Shown: positions 46,441-56,641, counted from the stretch's first letter. The stretch: 64,000 nucleotides of DNA from Methanobacterium sp. UBA44 (GCA_002494885.1 DACV01000007.1:152256-216255), one strand, 5' to 3'. The notes: generated from the sequence alone by a model not told the origin. Made by a program: numbers and translations.

Positions 46441-46517
46441 AGCACATCTTGAAAAATCTATGATTTTTCATGCATAAAAATTGTATGCATTTTCTCCAGC
46501 TTTCGATTTGCGGTGTG
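46441..46517. repeat. Degenerate hairpin element, copy 3
   Basis: TGAAAAATC, loop TAT, GATTTTTCA (46450-46470) is identical to a hairpin in copy 1 at 3651-3671. The next segment (TGCATAAAAATTGTATGCATTTTC) is a mutated version of the copy-1 second hairpin, and CTTTCGATTTGCGGT repeats the copy-1 outer arm. It lies between the wecC stop and the mfnD start. Confidence 0.7.
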
Positions 46518-46556
46518 CAAAAATGGAAACATAAGAAATGCTGTCAAAAATAAAAA

Positions 46557-47858
46557 TTAAATTCTTCCAATACCTTTAAAAATCACGCCTTTCTCTTTAA
46601 ATTCTTCAGGATTCAGAACTGGCCTTGTGCAGATAAATATTTTTTTTTCAATCATATCTGGCTTTATACTTTTGTATTCATCGTGATCAGTGATAAGAAT
46701 AACTATATCACATTTTAGAGCATCTTCCATACTCACTGGAGTCGCTCCAAATGATTTTATAAGATCATCAGATGTATGAGGATCATTAGCGTATACTTCA
46801 GCTCCACTTTGGACTAAAAGATTTATTAATGGTTCTGCAGGGGTTTCTCGTGCATCTGCAACATTTCCTTTATAAGCCACACCCAATATTCCTATTTTTG
46901 AATTTTTAATCTGTTTTCCAGCATCATTTAATGTTTCTTCCACAATTTCGGCAACATGTTCAGGCATTTTTTCATTTACAGCCCGTGCATTTTTAATTAA
47001 AGTAGAATTCACACCTTCTTTTTCAGCCATTTCAACTATAAAATATGGATCAATGGATAAACAATGTCCGCCGACCCCTGGACCCGGGATATGAAGGTCA
47101 ACCCTTGGATGATGATTTGCAGCTTTAATAGCATCAATTGCATCAATGCCCAGTTTTTCACATACCATGGCAAGCTCATTTGATAAGGCAATGTTGGTAT
47201 CTCTATAGGTATTCTCCATTAATTTTACCATTTCTGCCGTAATAAGATTCTTAACCTTTATTATCTTACCATTTGTGATGTATTCATAGAGATTCACTGC
47301 TTTATCAGCACTTTCCTTATTTATTCCACCAATAACCCTTGCATTATGGGTCATTTCATAAATTGTATTGTTAGGAAGCGCTCTTTCGGGAGTGCATGCA
47401 ACTCCAAAATCATTTCCTGCTTTTAAACCGCTTTTTTCAAGGATTGGGATTACAACGTCTTCACATGTTTTTGGGGGTATTGTACTTTCTATAATAACAA
47501 GATCGCCCTTTTTAAGGCCTTTTGATATCATATCACATGCAGATCTAACTGCAGACAGATCAGATCTTTTATATTGATCAACAGGTGTTGGCACAATTAC
47601 TATCATGACTTTAGAATATTTTGAAGCAGTTATTCCATCCTCTGTTGCAACCAGTTTTTTATCTATAATGGCTTTTTTAACCAGTTGATCAAGCCCTGGC
47701 TCTATTACTGGAGAAATGCCTTTATTTACCAATTCTATTGTTTCTTTGTTAATATCAACGCCAGTCACTTCTAAACCGCTGTTTGCAAAAAGAGCAGCAG
47801 TTGGAAGGCCAATATGTCCTAAGCCAAACACTGTAATCTTTGGATTCTCTTTAGTCAT
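46557..47858 (-). CDS. wecC: UDP-N-acetyl-D-mannosamine dehydrogenase
   Basis: 433 residues of the UDP-glucose/mannose dehydrogenase family. The NAD site FGLGHIGLPTAALFANSG is at 12-29. The catalytic domain has GPGVGGHCLSIDPYF with the active Cys. It makes UDP-ManNAc uronate. With wecB 28 bases upstream in the same direction it forms an operon for amino-sugar acids. The product may feed surface glycans or the N-acetyltalosaminuronic acid of pseudomurein; the latter is inference. Confidence 0.92.
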   Translation of the reverse strand: MTKENPKITVFGLGHIGLPTAALFANSGLEVTGVDINKETIELVNKGISPVIEPGLDQLVKKAIIDKKLVATEDGITASKYSKVMIVIVPTPVDQYKRSDLSAVRSACDMISKGLKKGDLVIIESTIPPKTCEDVVIPILEKSGLKAGNDFGVACTPERALPNNTIYEMTHNARVIGGINKESADKAVNLYEYITNGKIIKVKNLITAEMVKLMENTYRDTNIALSNELAMVCEKLGIDAIDAIKAANHHPRVDLHIPGPGVGGHCLSIDPYFIVEMAEKEGVNSTLIKNARAVNEKMPEHVAEIVEETLNDAGKQIKNSKIGILGVAYKGNVADARETPAEPLINLLVQSGAEVYANDPHTSDDLIKSFGATPVSMEDALKCDIVILITDHDEYKSIKPDMIEKKIFICTRPVLNPEEFKEKGVIFKGIGRI

Positions 47859-47886
47859 TTTTAATCTCTCTGGAATTAATGAAATA

Positions 47887-49203
47887 TCAAATAAATTCCT
47901 TTATCAATATCAATTTATCTTTTAAGTTAAGCTCATTATCTGGATACAATGGATTACCATTATCAAATACTATATTAACTTTTATATTACTATTTATCCT
48001 TTCAAATTCGCCTAATTTAATATCATCATTAATTTTTATTAGTTTACGGGTTCTATTTTTCATTATATTTTCAGGTACTGATATTTTAAGTTTGCCATCT
48101 TCATATAGGCTTAATATGGCATCAAGAATTTTCTTTGATGAATCTCCAGCCCCATAGGGATTTATAGCTTCCTTCATTTCATTATAACGTTCTGTGTTGT
48201 TAAGGATTTTCCTTACATTTTCAATAATTTTTTTCTTTTCTGAGCCTAGAAGTATGTTTCCACCAGCTTCAACGGTTTCAGGACGTTCAGTATTATATCT
48301 AAGTGTCATACAAGGTATATCTAAAGTAATAGCTTCTTCTTGAAGGCCACCAGAATCAGTCATGACTAATTTAGACCTTGATAAGAGAAGTAAAAAGTCA
48401 AGATATCCAACTGGTTTTATAAGTTTAATGTGCTCTGTATTTTCAAGTTTTTTAAGTAGATCAAACTTTTCAAGAGTTTTAACAGTCCGGGGGTGTATTG
48501 GAAATACAATGGTAATCTCATCAAGCTCGATTAATGCATCTACTATATTTTGCAGTCTTTCCTGATTATCAACATTTTCTGCACGGTGCATGGTAAGTGT
48601 CATAATTTCCCCCTGGAAATTGGGAGTTGATGTGTTATTTGATTTCTTTTCAGCAATTTTAAGGTTCCTTATGCATGCATCGACTACTGTATTTCCAGTT
48701 ATAAAAATATCTTCAGGATCCATGCCTGCAAAAAGTAAATTTAGAGCTGATTCTTCAGTTGGTACAAAATAAAGTTTTGAACAGATGTCTGCAACTTCTC
48801 TGTTAATTTCTTCAGGCATAGATTTATCATAGGACCTTAAACCTGCTTCTACATGCCCCACTGGAATATGAAGTTTCGATGATACAATTGCTCCAGAAAG
48901 TACAGCATTAGTATCTCCCTGAACAAGTACTAAATCAGGTTTCTCATCAAGCAAAATATCTTCTATTCCTTTAATCATATTAGCTGTTTGCTCTCCGTGA
49001 GATCCAGAGCCTACACCTATATTATAATCAGGTTTTTTTAATTCTAAGTCAATAAAAAACTGATCCGACATTTCATGATCATAGTGCTGTCCAGTGTGAA
49101 TCAAAATATAATTAATACCCCTTTTCTCAATTTCATCAATTAAAGGTGCCATTTTAATTATTTCAGGCCTTGTTCCTATTACAACTGCAATTTTCATTGA
49201 CAT
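47887..49203 (-). CDS. wecB: UDP-N-acetylglucosamine 2-epimerase (non-hydrolysing) with C-terminal extension
   Basis: 438 residues. The core, about 370 residues, carries KIAVVIGTRPEIIKMAPLI, the loop HTGQHYDHEMSD, GHVEAGLRS and TDSGGLQEEA. It converts UDP-GlcNAc to UDP-ManNAc. Residues about 375-438 are a lysine-rich tail not in typical WecB proteins; it has strand-rich segments (DNGNPLYPDNEL), and its role is unknown. No ribosome site, so translation may be leaderless or start at the second ATG (49197). Confidence 0.9.
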   Translation of the reverse strand: MSMKIAVVIGTRPEIIKMAPLIDEIEKRGINYILIHTGQHYDHEMSDQFFIDLELKKPDYNIGVGSGSHGEQTANMIKGIEDILLDEKPDLVLVQGDTNAVLSGAIVSSKLHIPVGHVEAGLRSYDKSMPEEINREVADICSKLYFVPTEESALNLLFAGMDPEDIFITGNTVVDACIRNLKIAEKKSNNTSTPNFQGEIMTLTMHRAENVDNQERLQNIVDALIELDEITIVFPIHPRTVKTLEKFDLLKKLENTEHIKLIKPVGYLDFLLLLSRSKLVMTDSGGLQEEAITLDIPCMTLRYNTERPETVEAGGNILLGSEKKKIIENVRKILNNTERYNEMKEAINPYGAGDSSKKILDAILSLYEDGKLKISVPENIMKNRTRKLIKINDDIKLGEFERINSNIKVNIVFDNGNPLYPDNELNLKDKLILIKEFI

Positions 49204-49284
49204 AAATGAAAATTAAGTTTCAATATTAATAAATTTAATTATAATTCGTATTTCCATTTAAAATAATTTACTTTAAAAAAAACA

Positions 49285-50667
49285 TTACCCTCGTCTTCTT
49301 TGAGCTCTGTATTCATCTATAACTTTAATAAGTTTATTTTCTTCTTCTTTTTTGCGTTTATTTTCCACTTTCCTTCTCCATTTTTCTATTTCTCTATTTA
49401 AAACGTCTTCTTCTATCACTGCAAATTCATCGATCATTTGAAGGTTGATATTATTTAAATCAAGTACTGGTACCATATTTTTTTCAAATTCTTCTTCTGC
49501 AAGATGTGACATTTTATCTGCCACTATAACGGCTTTAATGCCCATTTCAATTAGTAAAGAAGCGGTTTGTGAGCCTCCTCCTTCTGTACTGGATAAAAGG
49601 ATTACATCACCTTTTTTTATTTTCCAGTATTCACATGCACTCCTTATTCCCTCTCTGGTGAATGATTCAATTATCTTTACGGGAATTCCTTTTTTTGATA
49701 GCTCCATTATCCTGATCTTCTTTATAGATTGCATGTTTTCCTCAAGCTTTTCTCTGAGGGCTTTTTCTTTGGTATATTTTTCCTGTAAACCTTTTATTAT
49801 GGCTACTTTAGATGATATTTCCTTTTTACGTAGAATGTCCTTTGAATAATCATAATGCAGTTTTTCTATCTTCCCTTCAATAGAAGATATTTTTTTCCTG
49901 TAATTACTGACTTCTTTTTTTAAATTCTTATTTTTACGCTTTAGATTTTTTATCTGTCTTTCCTGAGATTTTATTTTCAGTTTAAGTCTTTTTGCAGCTT
50001 CTTCTATTTCTTTAAGTTTTTCCTCATCTATTGATTCTATATCTCTTTCCATCTCTTCAATCTGGATTCCCAGATCATCTTCCTCAGGAATATTCAGAAT
50101 CTCATCTATTGCTTTGGTAATTGGACTGCCCCTGATAACCATACTTTTAATTTCATCAACTTCTTCATCAGATAAATTAAGATTTTCAGTGCGTTTTTCG
50201 ATCTGGCAAAGCTTATTCTGGTAATTTTTATATGATTTAATTGCTGCTGCAAGTGCATCCCTTTCATGAGCATTTTCAGGAAAATCAGTTGCAGATATTT
50301 CATTTAAATAACTATCTACCAGTTCCGTCTTTGAACTAACTGTAAAAGTCTTACTTGGAGATGATATTTTAGAATTAAGTGAAGAAGCAAGCTTTTTAAC
50401 CATCTTTGGGGCAGGATAAACATCTGTAGCAATCAAAATAGCTTTTCCATGGCTGATAATATGAGTTATAATATCAGCTTTGGATATTTCTTTACAGCTT
50501 TTTAATGAAATTAAATTTCCAGAAAGATCCATAATTGCTATTCCTACAGTTAATCCAGGATCAAAGCCCACTATAATCCATTTCTGCCTTTCATTTGATG
50601 CTCTGGCAGTTAAAAAATAGTCTTGATTTTCGGTTTTTTCTATTTCACCAATATTTTTGTAAACCAG
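49285..50667 (-). CDS. DUF460 protein with RNase H-like domain, probable CTG start
   Basis: About 460 residues. An N-terminal RNase H/RuvC-like fold (GFDPGLTVGIAIMDLSG) is followed by a long coiled coil (about 190-290 with RQIKNLKRKNKNLKKEV) and a C-terminal domain (GDVILLSSTEGGGSQTASLLIEMGIKAVIV). DUF460 is archaeal and unassigned, perhaps acting on nucleic acids. The first standard codon (GTG 50571) starts inside strand one. Upstream codons in frame encode a plausible peptide with no stop, and GGAGG at 50675-50679 is seven bases before CTG 50667. No ATG, GTG or TTG lies between. Confidence 0.7.
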   Translation of the reverse strand: MVYKNIGEIEKTENQDYFLTARASNERQKWIIVGFDPGLTVGIAIMDLSGNLISLKSCKEISKADIITHIISHGKAILIATDVYPAPKMVKKLASSLNSKISSPSKTFTVSSKTELVDSYLNEISATDFPENAHERDALAAAIKSYKNYQNKLCQIEKRTENLNLSDEEVDEIKSMVIRGSPITKAIDEILNIPEEDDLGIQIEEMERDIESIDEEKLKEIEEAAKRLKLKIKSQERQIKNLKRKNKNLKKEVSNYRKKISSIEGKIEKLHYDYSKDILRKKEISSKVAIIKGLQEKYTKEKALREKLEENMQSIKKIRIMELSKKGIPVKIIESFTREGIRSACEYWKIKKGDVILLSSTEGGGSQTASLLIEMGIKAVIVADKMSHLAEEEFEKNMVPVLDLNNINLQMIDEFAVIEEDVLNREIEKWRRKVENKRKKEEENKLIKVIDEYRAQRRRG

Positions 50668-50885
50668 TCGATTTCCTCCTGAATGGTCACTTATTAAGAT
50701 ATAATAATCCTTAATTATTAAAATTATGTTATTACATTAATATATTAAAAATTAATACAATTTATATTTATTTATTAAACTTTTACAGTTTCATTAAAAA
50801 TAACATTTTAAGGTTAAAAATTATAAAAGGCTGATGATTTGGAATTTAGCAGTTTAAACAAATTTATCTCAAAAAATAGAGTTAA

Positions 50886-52190
50886 TCAAGCATTCTCTAT
50901 GGCTTTTTTAATATCATGACTCAATTTTTGCAATTTTCCAGAAGATCTGGCCTCAACATATACCCTCATCAACGGTTCAAATCTAGAAGGCCTTACCAGC
51001 ACAAATGAATCATTCCCCATTATTTTAATTCCTTCTGTATTGTCAATTTGGCTTTGGGGCTCTAATTTTTCCTTTAAACTATCAAGAACTTTATCTTTCT
51101 CATCATGCTGACACTCAATTGAAAATTCTGTCCTTGGATATTCTGGAATCTCGCTGATTAATGTTGATATAGTTTTATTATGCTTACAAACAATTTCAAG
51201 TACTTTAACTGCTGCAAAAATTGCATCAAAACATTTCTGGAACTCAGGAAAAACATACATTCCTGAATCTTCGCCTCCAAATAAAGCGTCATTCTTTATT
51301 ATTTCATCAAGAACATTATTTATGGGTGCTTTAATAAGATTACCGCTATAATCTGAAACAATTTCCTCTAAAGACATGGAAGCTGTAACCGAAGAAACTA
51401 TCGTCCCCTTCGGGTTTTTAATCAAATATTCCCTGGCAAGTAAACCCAGAATGGTCTGATCTCTAATCATATTTCCTTTTTCATCTATAAAAACAACCCT
51501 ATCGCCATCGTTATCCATAGAAATCCCTATATCTGCCCCTATATCCTTTACGAGATTTGAAACAAGGGAAACGCTTTCAGGAGTTGGTTCAGCAAATTTT
51601 CTAGAAGCAGAATATTTTGGTTGACAACCAAAAAGTATAGCTTCTGAACCTAATTTACTCAATATTTCAGGCAAGAATGGAACTGATGAACCATTTGAAC
51701 AATCCAGTACCACTTTAGGGGCCATGCTGCTTATTAATTCCTTTTCTATATTTTCTAATATGGCATTCATATATTTATCAACATAATCATGGACATATGA
51801 AAGTTCACCTATGTTATCCCATTTTACTTTTTCAGCATGTCTTTGAACCAGGGGTATATCGTGATTGCTGAATATTTTAATGTCTATTTCCTCAGGATGC
51901 ATATGTGAAGCGGTTATAGTGACAATAACATCAGTATTATATAAATGGGCCCCATAATGGACTGTAGGTATAGGTGATACTCCAAAATCTACTACATTTA
52001 TCCCTGATGCTAATATACCTGCAGTGATGGATCTTTTTATCATTTGGGAGGCCGAATTAGTGTCTCTTCCAACTACCACAGTTTTACCAGGCCGCATAAA
52101 ATTCCCTATGATATTTCCAAGATTTGAGGCGAACTCATTTGTTATTTCAGAGTTAACTGCTCCTCTAATCTCTTTTATATATGAAGACAT
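50886..52190 (-). CDS. Phosphoglucosamine mutase-like phosphohexomutase
   Basis: About 434 residues of the alpha-D-phosphohexomutase family. The phosphoserine loop is TITASHMHPEEID near residue 90, with Met replacing the usual Asn-Pro. The metal loop is SMDNDGDR. The sugar-binding loop GGEDSGMYVF and the C-terminal phosphate loop (VRPSRFEPLMRVY) are present. It probably converts glucosamine-6-phosphate to the 1-phosphate, or another hexose. I start at ATG 52190, preceded by GGAGG; an ATG 33 bases earlier lacks a ribosome site. Specific substrate uncertain. Confidence 0.82.
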   Translation of the reverse strand: MSSYIKEIRGAVNSEITNEFASNLGNIIGNFMRPGKTVVVGRDTNSASQMIKRSITAGILASGINVVDFGVSPIPTVHYGAHLYNTDVIVTITASHMHPEEIDIKIFSNHDIPLVQRHAEKVKWDNIGELSYVHDYVDKYMNAILENIEKELISSMAPKVVLDCSNGSSVPFLPEILSKLGSEAILFGCQPKYSASRKFAEPTPESVSLVSNLVKDIGADIGISMDNDGDRVVFIDEKGNMIRDQTILGLLAREYLIKNPKGTIVSSVTASMSLEEIVSDYSGNLIKAPINNVLDEIIKNDALFGGEDSGMYVFPEFQKCFDAIFAAVKVLEIVCKHNKTISTLISEIPEYPRTEFSIECQHDEKDKVLDSLKEKLEPQSQIDNTEGIKIMGNDSFVLVRPSRFEPLMRVYVEARSSGKLQKLSHDIKKAIENA

Positions 52191-52306
52191 TCTACCTCCA
52201 AAAATAAAACGTATCCTATTCATTAAAATAATAAAAGAGGGTTTTTAGGACCCTAATAATTCTTTAATTTACTAAATGTTCCCTAAATTCTTATAATTCC
52301 ATATAA

Positions 52307-53464
52307 CTATTTTGCTTCCATAATATAATCTGAATCTATTATTGAATTTGGCACAATTTTCATATTATTGCTTATTGACCTTGAAGCTCTTACTACACTA
52401 TTTTTTCCAATCTCCACAAGGCTCCCAGTCACAACACCTGTTTCTATAATAGAATTTTTCTGAATCAAACATTTAGTATCTACTATACACCCCTTCAAAA
52501 ACGCATTATCTTCAATTACGCTATTTGAAAGAAGTACAGCGGCATCAATATTCACATCTTTCCCAATGGATACATTATTACCAATTACGCTTCCCTTTGA
52601 AATTTTACTTCCTTTATCAATTGTACAATTATTTCCAATAACTACAGGGCCTTCTATTCGTGCTTTTTTATCTATGGAAACGTTTTCTCCAACCCATATA
52701 TTTCCTATTTTTCCAATGCTTTCTTCCATCTTATTTTTATATATATTTTGTTCCATTTTTTGTTCCAGAATATCATATGTAGCTTCTAAATATGTTTCAG
52801 GACGTCCAATATCGTTCCAGTATCCGTTGAAAACATATCCATATATTCCCCCATCCTGTTTTATAATTTCTGGGAAAATATCTTTTGAAAAATCTACTTC
52901 TCCTTCCTTTCTTTCAAAATATTCAAATATCTCTGGTTCAAAAACATAAATGCCCGTATTTGCAACTTTACTGAATACCTGATCTGCAGATGGTTTTTCT
53001 AAATATTCAGTAATTTTGTTGTTTTGATCCATCACTGCTATTCCAAAATGAGTAGGATCTTCAACTTCTGTTAATACCATAGTAGCTATTGCTTTTTTTT
53101 CTTTATGAAATTTTATTATATCATTAAAATCCACATCTGTAAGTACATCTCCACTTACAACCATAAAAGTGTCATCTATATGCTTTTCTACTTTTTTTAC
53201 GCTCCCTCCAGTTCCTAAAGGCCATTTTTCCACAGAATACCTTATATTCATATCAAAATCAGAACCGTCTTTAAAATAATTCTTAATATTTGTAGACATA
53301 TAGTTTAAAGTCATTATTACATCATTAAATCCAGAATTTTTTAACCTGTTAAGGGTATATTGTGCTATTGGCATATTAACCAGCGGTATCATGGGTTTGG
53401 GCCTTACTAAAGTTAAAGGCCTCAATCTCGTTCCCTTTCCGCCTGCCATCATTATCGTCTTTAT
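52307..53464 (-). CDS. Sugar-1-phosphate nucleotidyltransferase with left-handed beta-helix, ATA start
   Basis: About 385 residues. The N-terminal nucleotidyltransferase has IMMAGGKGTRLRPLTLVRPKPMIPLVN and VVSGDVLTDVDF. Hexapeptide repeats (GNNCTIDKGSKISKG and others) form a C-terminal beta helix, as in GlmU-like and mannose-1-phosphate guanylyltransferases. It makes an NDP-sugar next to the phosphomutase. ATA at 53464 is the best start: it gives the family N-terminus MKTIMMAGG and lies seven bases after the GG of GGTGAT. The first ATG (53452) would cut off the opening beta strand, and the longer frame upstream looks non-coding. Confidence 0.8.
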   Translation of the reverse strand: MKTIMMAGGKGTRLRPLTLVRPKPMIPLVNMPIAQYTLNRLKNSGFNDVIMTLNYMSTNIKNYFKDGSDFDMNIRYSVEKWPLGTGGSVKKVEKHIDDTFMVVSGDVLTDVDFNDIIKFHKEKKAIATMVLTEVEDPTHFGIAVMDQNNKITEYLEKPSADQVFSKVANTGIYVFEPEIFEYFERKEGEVDFSKDIFPEIIKQDGGIYGYVFNGYWNDIGRPETYLEATYDILEQKMEQNIYKNKMEESIGKIGNIWVGENVSIDKKARIEGPVVIGNNCTIDKGSKISKGSVIGNNVSIGKDVNIDAAVLLSNSVIEDNAFLKGCIVDTKCLIQKNSIIETGVVTGSLVEIGKNSVVRASRSISNNMKIVPNSIIDSDYIMEAK

Positions 53465-53473
53465 AATATCACC

Positions 53474-53978
53474 TTTTATTATTTTAGTACTAATAGTAAC
53501 ATATTGGTGACAAATACTTAAATAATTAACGTTTTTTAAAATAAAAGGAGAATATGGATTATTGAAGTTTAAGAGCAATTAATATTCCTTATTTTCTTAA
53601 GCATTACTTGTGATATTAAAACAAATTAATGAACTCTTTTTACGATTTTAGAATCAAATTAATGAAATTTTATTGATTTAAACAGTTTAAAACAGTTTTA
53701 AAACTATTTTATCCTGTTTACATTCCTATATTCAACTTTTATGCGCTTTACATTGATGTTAATCATTGATTGATCATGGGATAAATCTAAAGAGATGCAA
53801 TTTCTAATTTACATCACTTATACTACACATAGAAGCTATAAATAAATTAAATGACTCCATTATCAGAAATTAGATTTTATTAAGATGAAGATAGGTAAAT
53901 AACCTTAATAAACATGTTAATAAAATATAAACAGGATTTTTTTAATATATATTAAATCACTTCAGATTGATTTTTATT
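53474..53978. other. Intergenic region upstream of the nucleotidyltransferase
   Basis: About 500 AT-rich bases between the nucleotidyltransferase start and the truA stop, both on the minus strand. A short direct repeat AACAGTTTAAAACAGTTTT lies near 53687-53699. The segment from 53500 to 53580 is open in the nucleotidyltransferase frame but does not match the family. No other gene seen. Confidence 0.4.
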
Positions 53979-54788
53979 TTAATCATGGTTAATTAATTTA
54001 TTAATCATAGCCTTTTCAGCAGCCGAAATGGTTCTATTATACTTAAATTCTTCATTCAAAGTAGATAAGAACTTATTTCTTGCATAATCATCCGTCTTAA
54101 AGTTTATGTTTGCATAAATCGTGTCCATTAAAATTAGTCCTTCTGGCTGCATTGGGGCTATTGATGCTGTAAATAATGGATCAAACAAATTTTCAATTTC
54201 ATTTAAATTTAATTCATTATTTCCTGCTGAAAATAACACAGAAGCAATTTTGCGAACCATGTTCCAGAGAAAACTCTCTCCAATAATATCAATTATAATT
54301 ATATCTTCAACTTCTGAAATCTCTATACTATCAATAGTCCTAACTGGATTTCTTTCACTTCTTTTTGAGAAATTGGAGAAATCATGAGCTCCCTGAAACA
54401 TACTGGATACTTTTCTCATTTCATTGACATTAAGGTTATTTCCATTAACGATAACATATCTGTAATGTCTGCTTTTTGCATATCTTGGTTTAAAACCAAA
54501 AGGAACCCCGGCTTTAGCTAAAATCCTTATATTTTTAGGTAAACAATCATTTATCTGGTTTAAAACTACTTTTTCAGGAGTTCTAAAAGAAATAACATTT
54601 CCAAGAGCGTGTACTCCCCTATCAGTCCTGCCAGCTATTGCATATCCTGAATCCTTCAAGTTTTCTATTAAACCGGTTTCCCTTAAAGCTTTGATAAGCT
54701 CGCCTTCAACAGTAATAAAATTGGGCTGTCTTTGAAATCCATGATAATCTGTACCGATGTAACCAACCTTTAACGCCACTTTTCGCAC
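53979..54788 (-). CDS. truA: tRNA pseudouridine(38-40) synthase
   Basis: 269 residues. The catalytic Asp lies in AGRTDRGVHALGNV near residue 54. GYIGTDYHGFQRQP at the start and RHYRYVIV at 105 are TruA signatures. It isomerises uridines in the tRNA anticodon stem. The start is GTG with GGTGA seven bases upstream. C-terminal half is complete. Confidence 0.94.
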   Translation of the reverse strand: MRKVALKVGYIGTDYHGFQRQPNFITVEGELIKALRETGLIENLKDSGYAIAGRTDRGVHALGNVISFRTPEKVVLNQINDCLPKNIRILAKAGVPFGFKPRYAKSRHYRYVIVNGNNLNVNEMRKVSSMFQGAHDFSNFSKRSERNPVRTIDSIEISEVEDIIIIDIIGESFLWNMVRKIASVLFSAGNNELNLNEIENLFDPLFTASIAPMQPEGLILMDTIYANINFKTDDYARNKFLSTLNEEFKYNRTISAAEKAMINKLINHD

Positions 54789-54866
54789 TATTTCACCTTT
54801 AAAATGAAAATAAGAAAATTTAAATTATTTTTTCTAAATAATATTTTAAAAATTAAAATGGAAATG

Positions 54867-55280
54867 TTATTTACGAATTCCAACACGGGGAGGGAATGAC
54901 TCACAAACGTTAGGATATTTCCTTTTCATTTCCTGTTCTAATTTTTCTATAATTTCATCTTCAAGTTCCTTTGATCTCTCTGTTGATACCGAAAAAGTAT
55001 CATTACCGATTGAAGCATTAAATGTTTCTTCTCCAAGGTTTAATATGAAATCAACCTTTTTACCATTTTCTATATTTTCTAAAACTTCATCCAATATTTC
55101 ATCCTTTAATTTTAAGAATTTATGTTCCTCTGCCCTATATGTTTCCTCTTCTGTACTTATCTCTTCAATAAGAAATGGTGCACATCCTTCTGTTCTTGCA
55201 CCTTTCCTATTTGTCCAGAATAAGGCTGTTAAAAGCTTCTTTTTTGAATCCATATTCCCGGTTATTTCCATTGATTTCAT
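54867..55280 (-). CDS. Hypothetical acidic protein
   Basis: About 137 residues, acidic and helical, with one cysteine pair region (ARTEGCAPFLIEE and PNVCESFPPRVG). Not recognised. I start at ATG 55280, seven bases after GGAGG. An ATG 36 bases upstream has no site, because the ribosome site lies between the two. Confidence 0.55.
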   Translation of the reverse strand: MKSMEITGNMDSKKKLLTALFWTNRKGARTEGCAPFLIEEISTEEETYRAEEHKFLKLKDEILDEVLENIENGKKVDFILNLGEETFNASIGNDTFSVSTERSKELEDEIIEKLEQEMKRKYPNVCESFPPRVGIRK

Positions 55281-55570
55281 GCCCTTGCCTCCTTCAATTA
55301 GATTATTAAAAGACAACTATATTCCTATTTTGTTTTTATTATTTGTTTTATAAAATTTATATAAATATCGAATAGCTTAAGAATTCAAATTTAAAGATAA
55401 AAATTTTAAAAATCATCATATTTACTGAATATATTTATTCAGTTATCCATATTCTCCAATATAAATAACTCTTCATTCAATATTATGATTTTTGAAGACT
55501 CTATGGAAAAATCTAAATATTAAATTAAAGATAAATAACCATTGTAAAATATTATAGAGGTATGACCAAA

Positions 55571-55792
55571 ATGGGACTATTTAAAAAACAAGATTCTCAT
55601 AAAAAGAAAAAATATGAAACAGAATATAAAGACATCATTGAAGAAGTAAATCACTGCAAAGGCAAAGATCTGGAAGCTTTGCTTAATAAAATAGAATTAG
55701 AAATTAAAAAAAGTGATAAAAAGAACAAGGAACTCTTATCAGCTAAAACAATGGTGACAAGTAGAATTGCAGTTAGAAATAGCCCTAAATAA
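55571..55792 (+). CDS. Small basic hypothetical protein
   Basis: About 73 residues, rich in Lys, with a helical hairpin pattern (KYETEYKDIIEEVNHCKGKDLEALLNKIELEIKK). Not recognised. The GAGG site is nearly adjacent to an ATG at 55562, so the next ATG at 55571 (ten bases away) is preferred. It stands before hisA but 117 bases apart. Confidence 0.5.
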   Translation: MGLFKKQDSHKKKKYETEYKDIIEEVNHCKGKDLEALLNKIELEIKKSDKKNKELLSAKTMVTSRIAVRNSPK

Positions 55793-55908
55793 TTAATTTT
55801 TAAGGATATTGAAAGTTCTTACAGTAATTTTCTAATAGATTTAATTAGTTTTATATTTGATAAACATAAAATTAAAAAAATAAAATAAACATCTTTAAAG
55901 GTGATATT

Positions 55909-56631
55909 ATGTCAGAAATGCTTATAATTCCTGCGGTTGACATTAAAGGAGGAAAATGTGTTCAATTGGTTCAGGGAGAGCCTGGAACTGAACAGGTAGT
56001 AATTGAGAACCCGGTAAATGTTGCAAAAGAGTGGGAAAGAAAGGGGGCCAGTATTTTACACGTCATTGATTTGGATGGGGCTTTTGGAGATGAAGGAAAT
56101 ATTGGCATAATAAAAAACATTGTAGAAAACCTGAATATCCCTGTACAGGTAGGTGGAGGGATAAGAACAATGAAAAACGCTGAAAATCTCCTTAAAATAG
56201 GTGTTAACAGAATTATAATGGGCACAATGGCTGTGAAAAATCCTGAAGTAGTTCAGGAACTTTCAAAAAAACATGGAAAAGATAGGATCATAGTTGCACT
56301 CGATAGTAAAGATTCAAAAGTCGTGGTTAAGGGCTGGACAGAAAAAACATCTAAAAGTGCGTCAGAATTTGGAAAAATATTCCAAGAACATGGTGCCGGA
56401 GGTATTTTATTTACAAATGTTGATTATGAAGGGTTATTAAAAGGATTCGATACTGAACCTCTTTTAGAACTCCTTAATTCTGTTGATATACCTGTCATTT
56501 ATTCTGGAGGAGTTACATCAATTGATGATATTAAAAAACTCAGTGAAACCAGTGTCAGCGGTGTGGTAATAGGTTCCGCATTATATAAGGGCAAAATTAA
56601 GTTCCAAGATGCTATTAAATATGGGAAATAA
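55909..56631 (+). CDS. hisA: Phosphoribosylformimino-AICAR ribonucleotide isomerase
   Basis: 240 residues, a complete beta/alpha barrel. IIPAVDIKGGKCVQL with the catalytic Asp, VGGGIRTMK, and the mirrored DVPVIYSGGVTS-type half are present, with phosphate-binding glycine loops. It carries out the fourth step of histidine synthesis. GGTGATATT lies seven bases before the ATG. No other his genes are nearby. Confidence 0.94.
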   Translation: MSEMLIIPAVDIKGGKCVQLVQGEPGTEQVVIENPVNVAKEWERKGASILHVIDLDGAFGDEGNIGIIKNIVENLNIPVQVGGGIRTMKNAENLLKIGVNRIIMGTMAVKNPEVVQELSKKHGKDRIIVALDSKDSKVVVKGWTEKTSKSASEFGKIFQEHGAGGILFTNVDYEGLLKGFDTEPLLELLNSVDIPVIYSGGVTSIDDIKKLSETSVSGVVIGSALYKGKIKFQDAIKYGK

Positions 56632-56641
56632 CTTAAATTTT

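Noticed and set aside
53465..53578. N-terminal extension of the nucleotidyltransferase to 53578
   Set aside because: The extra residues are AT-rich and unlike the family; the ribosome site sits inside them, next to the ATA start.
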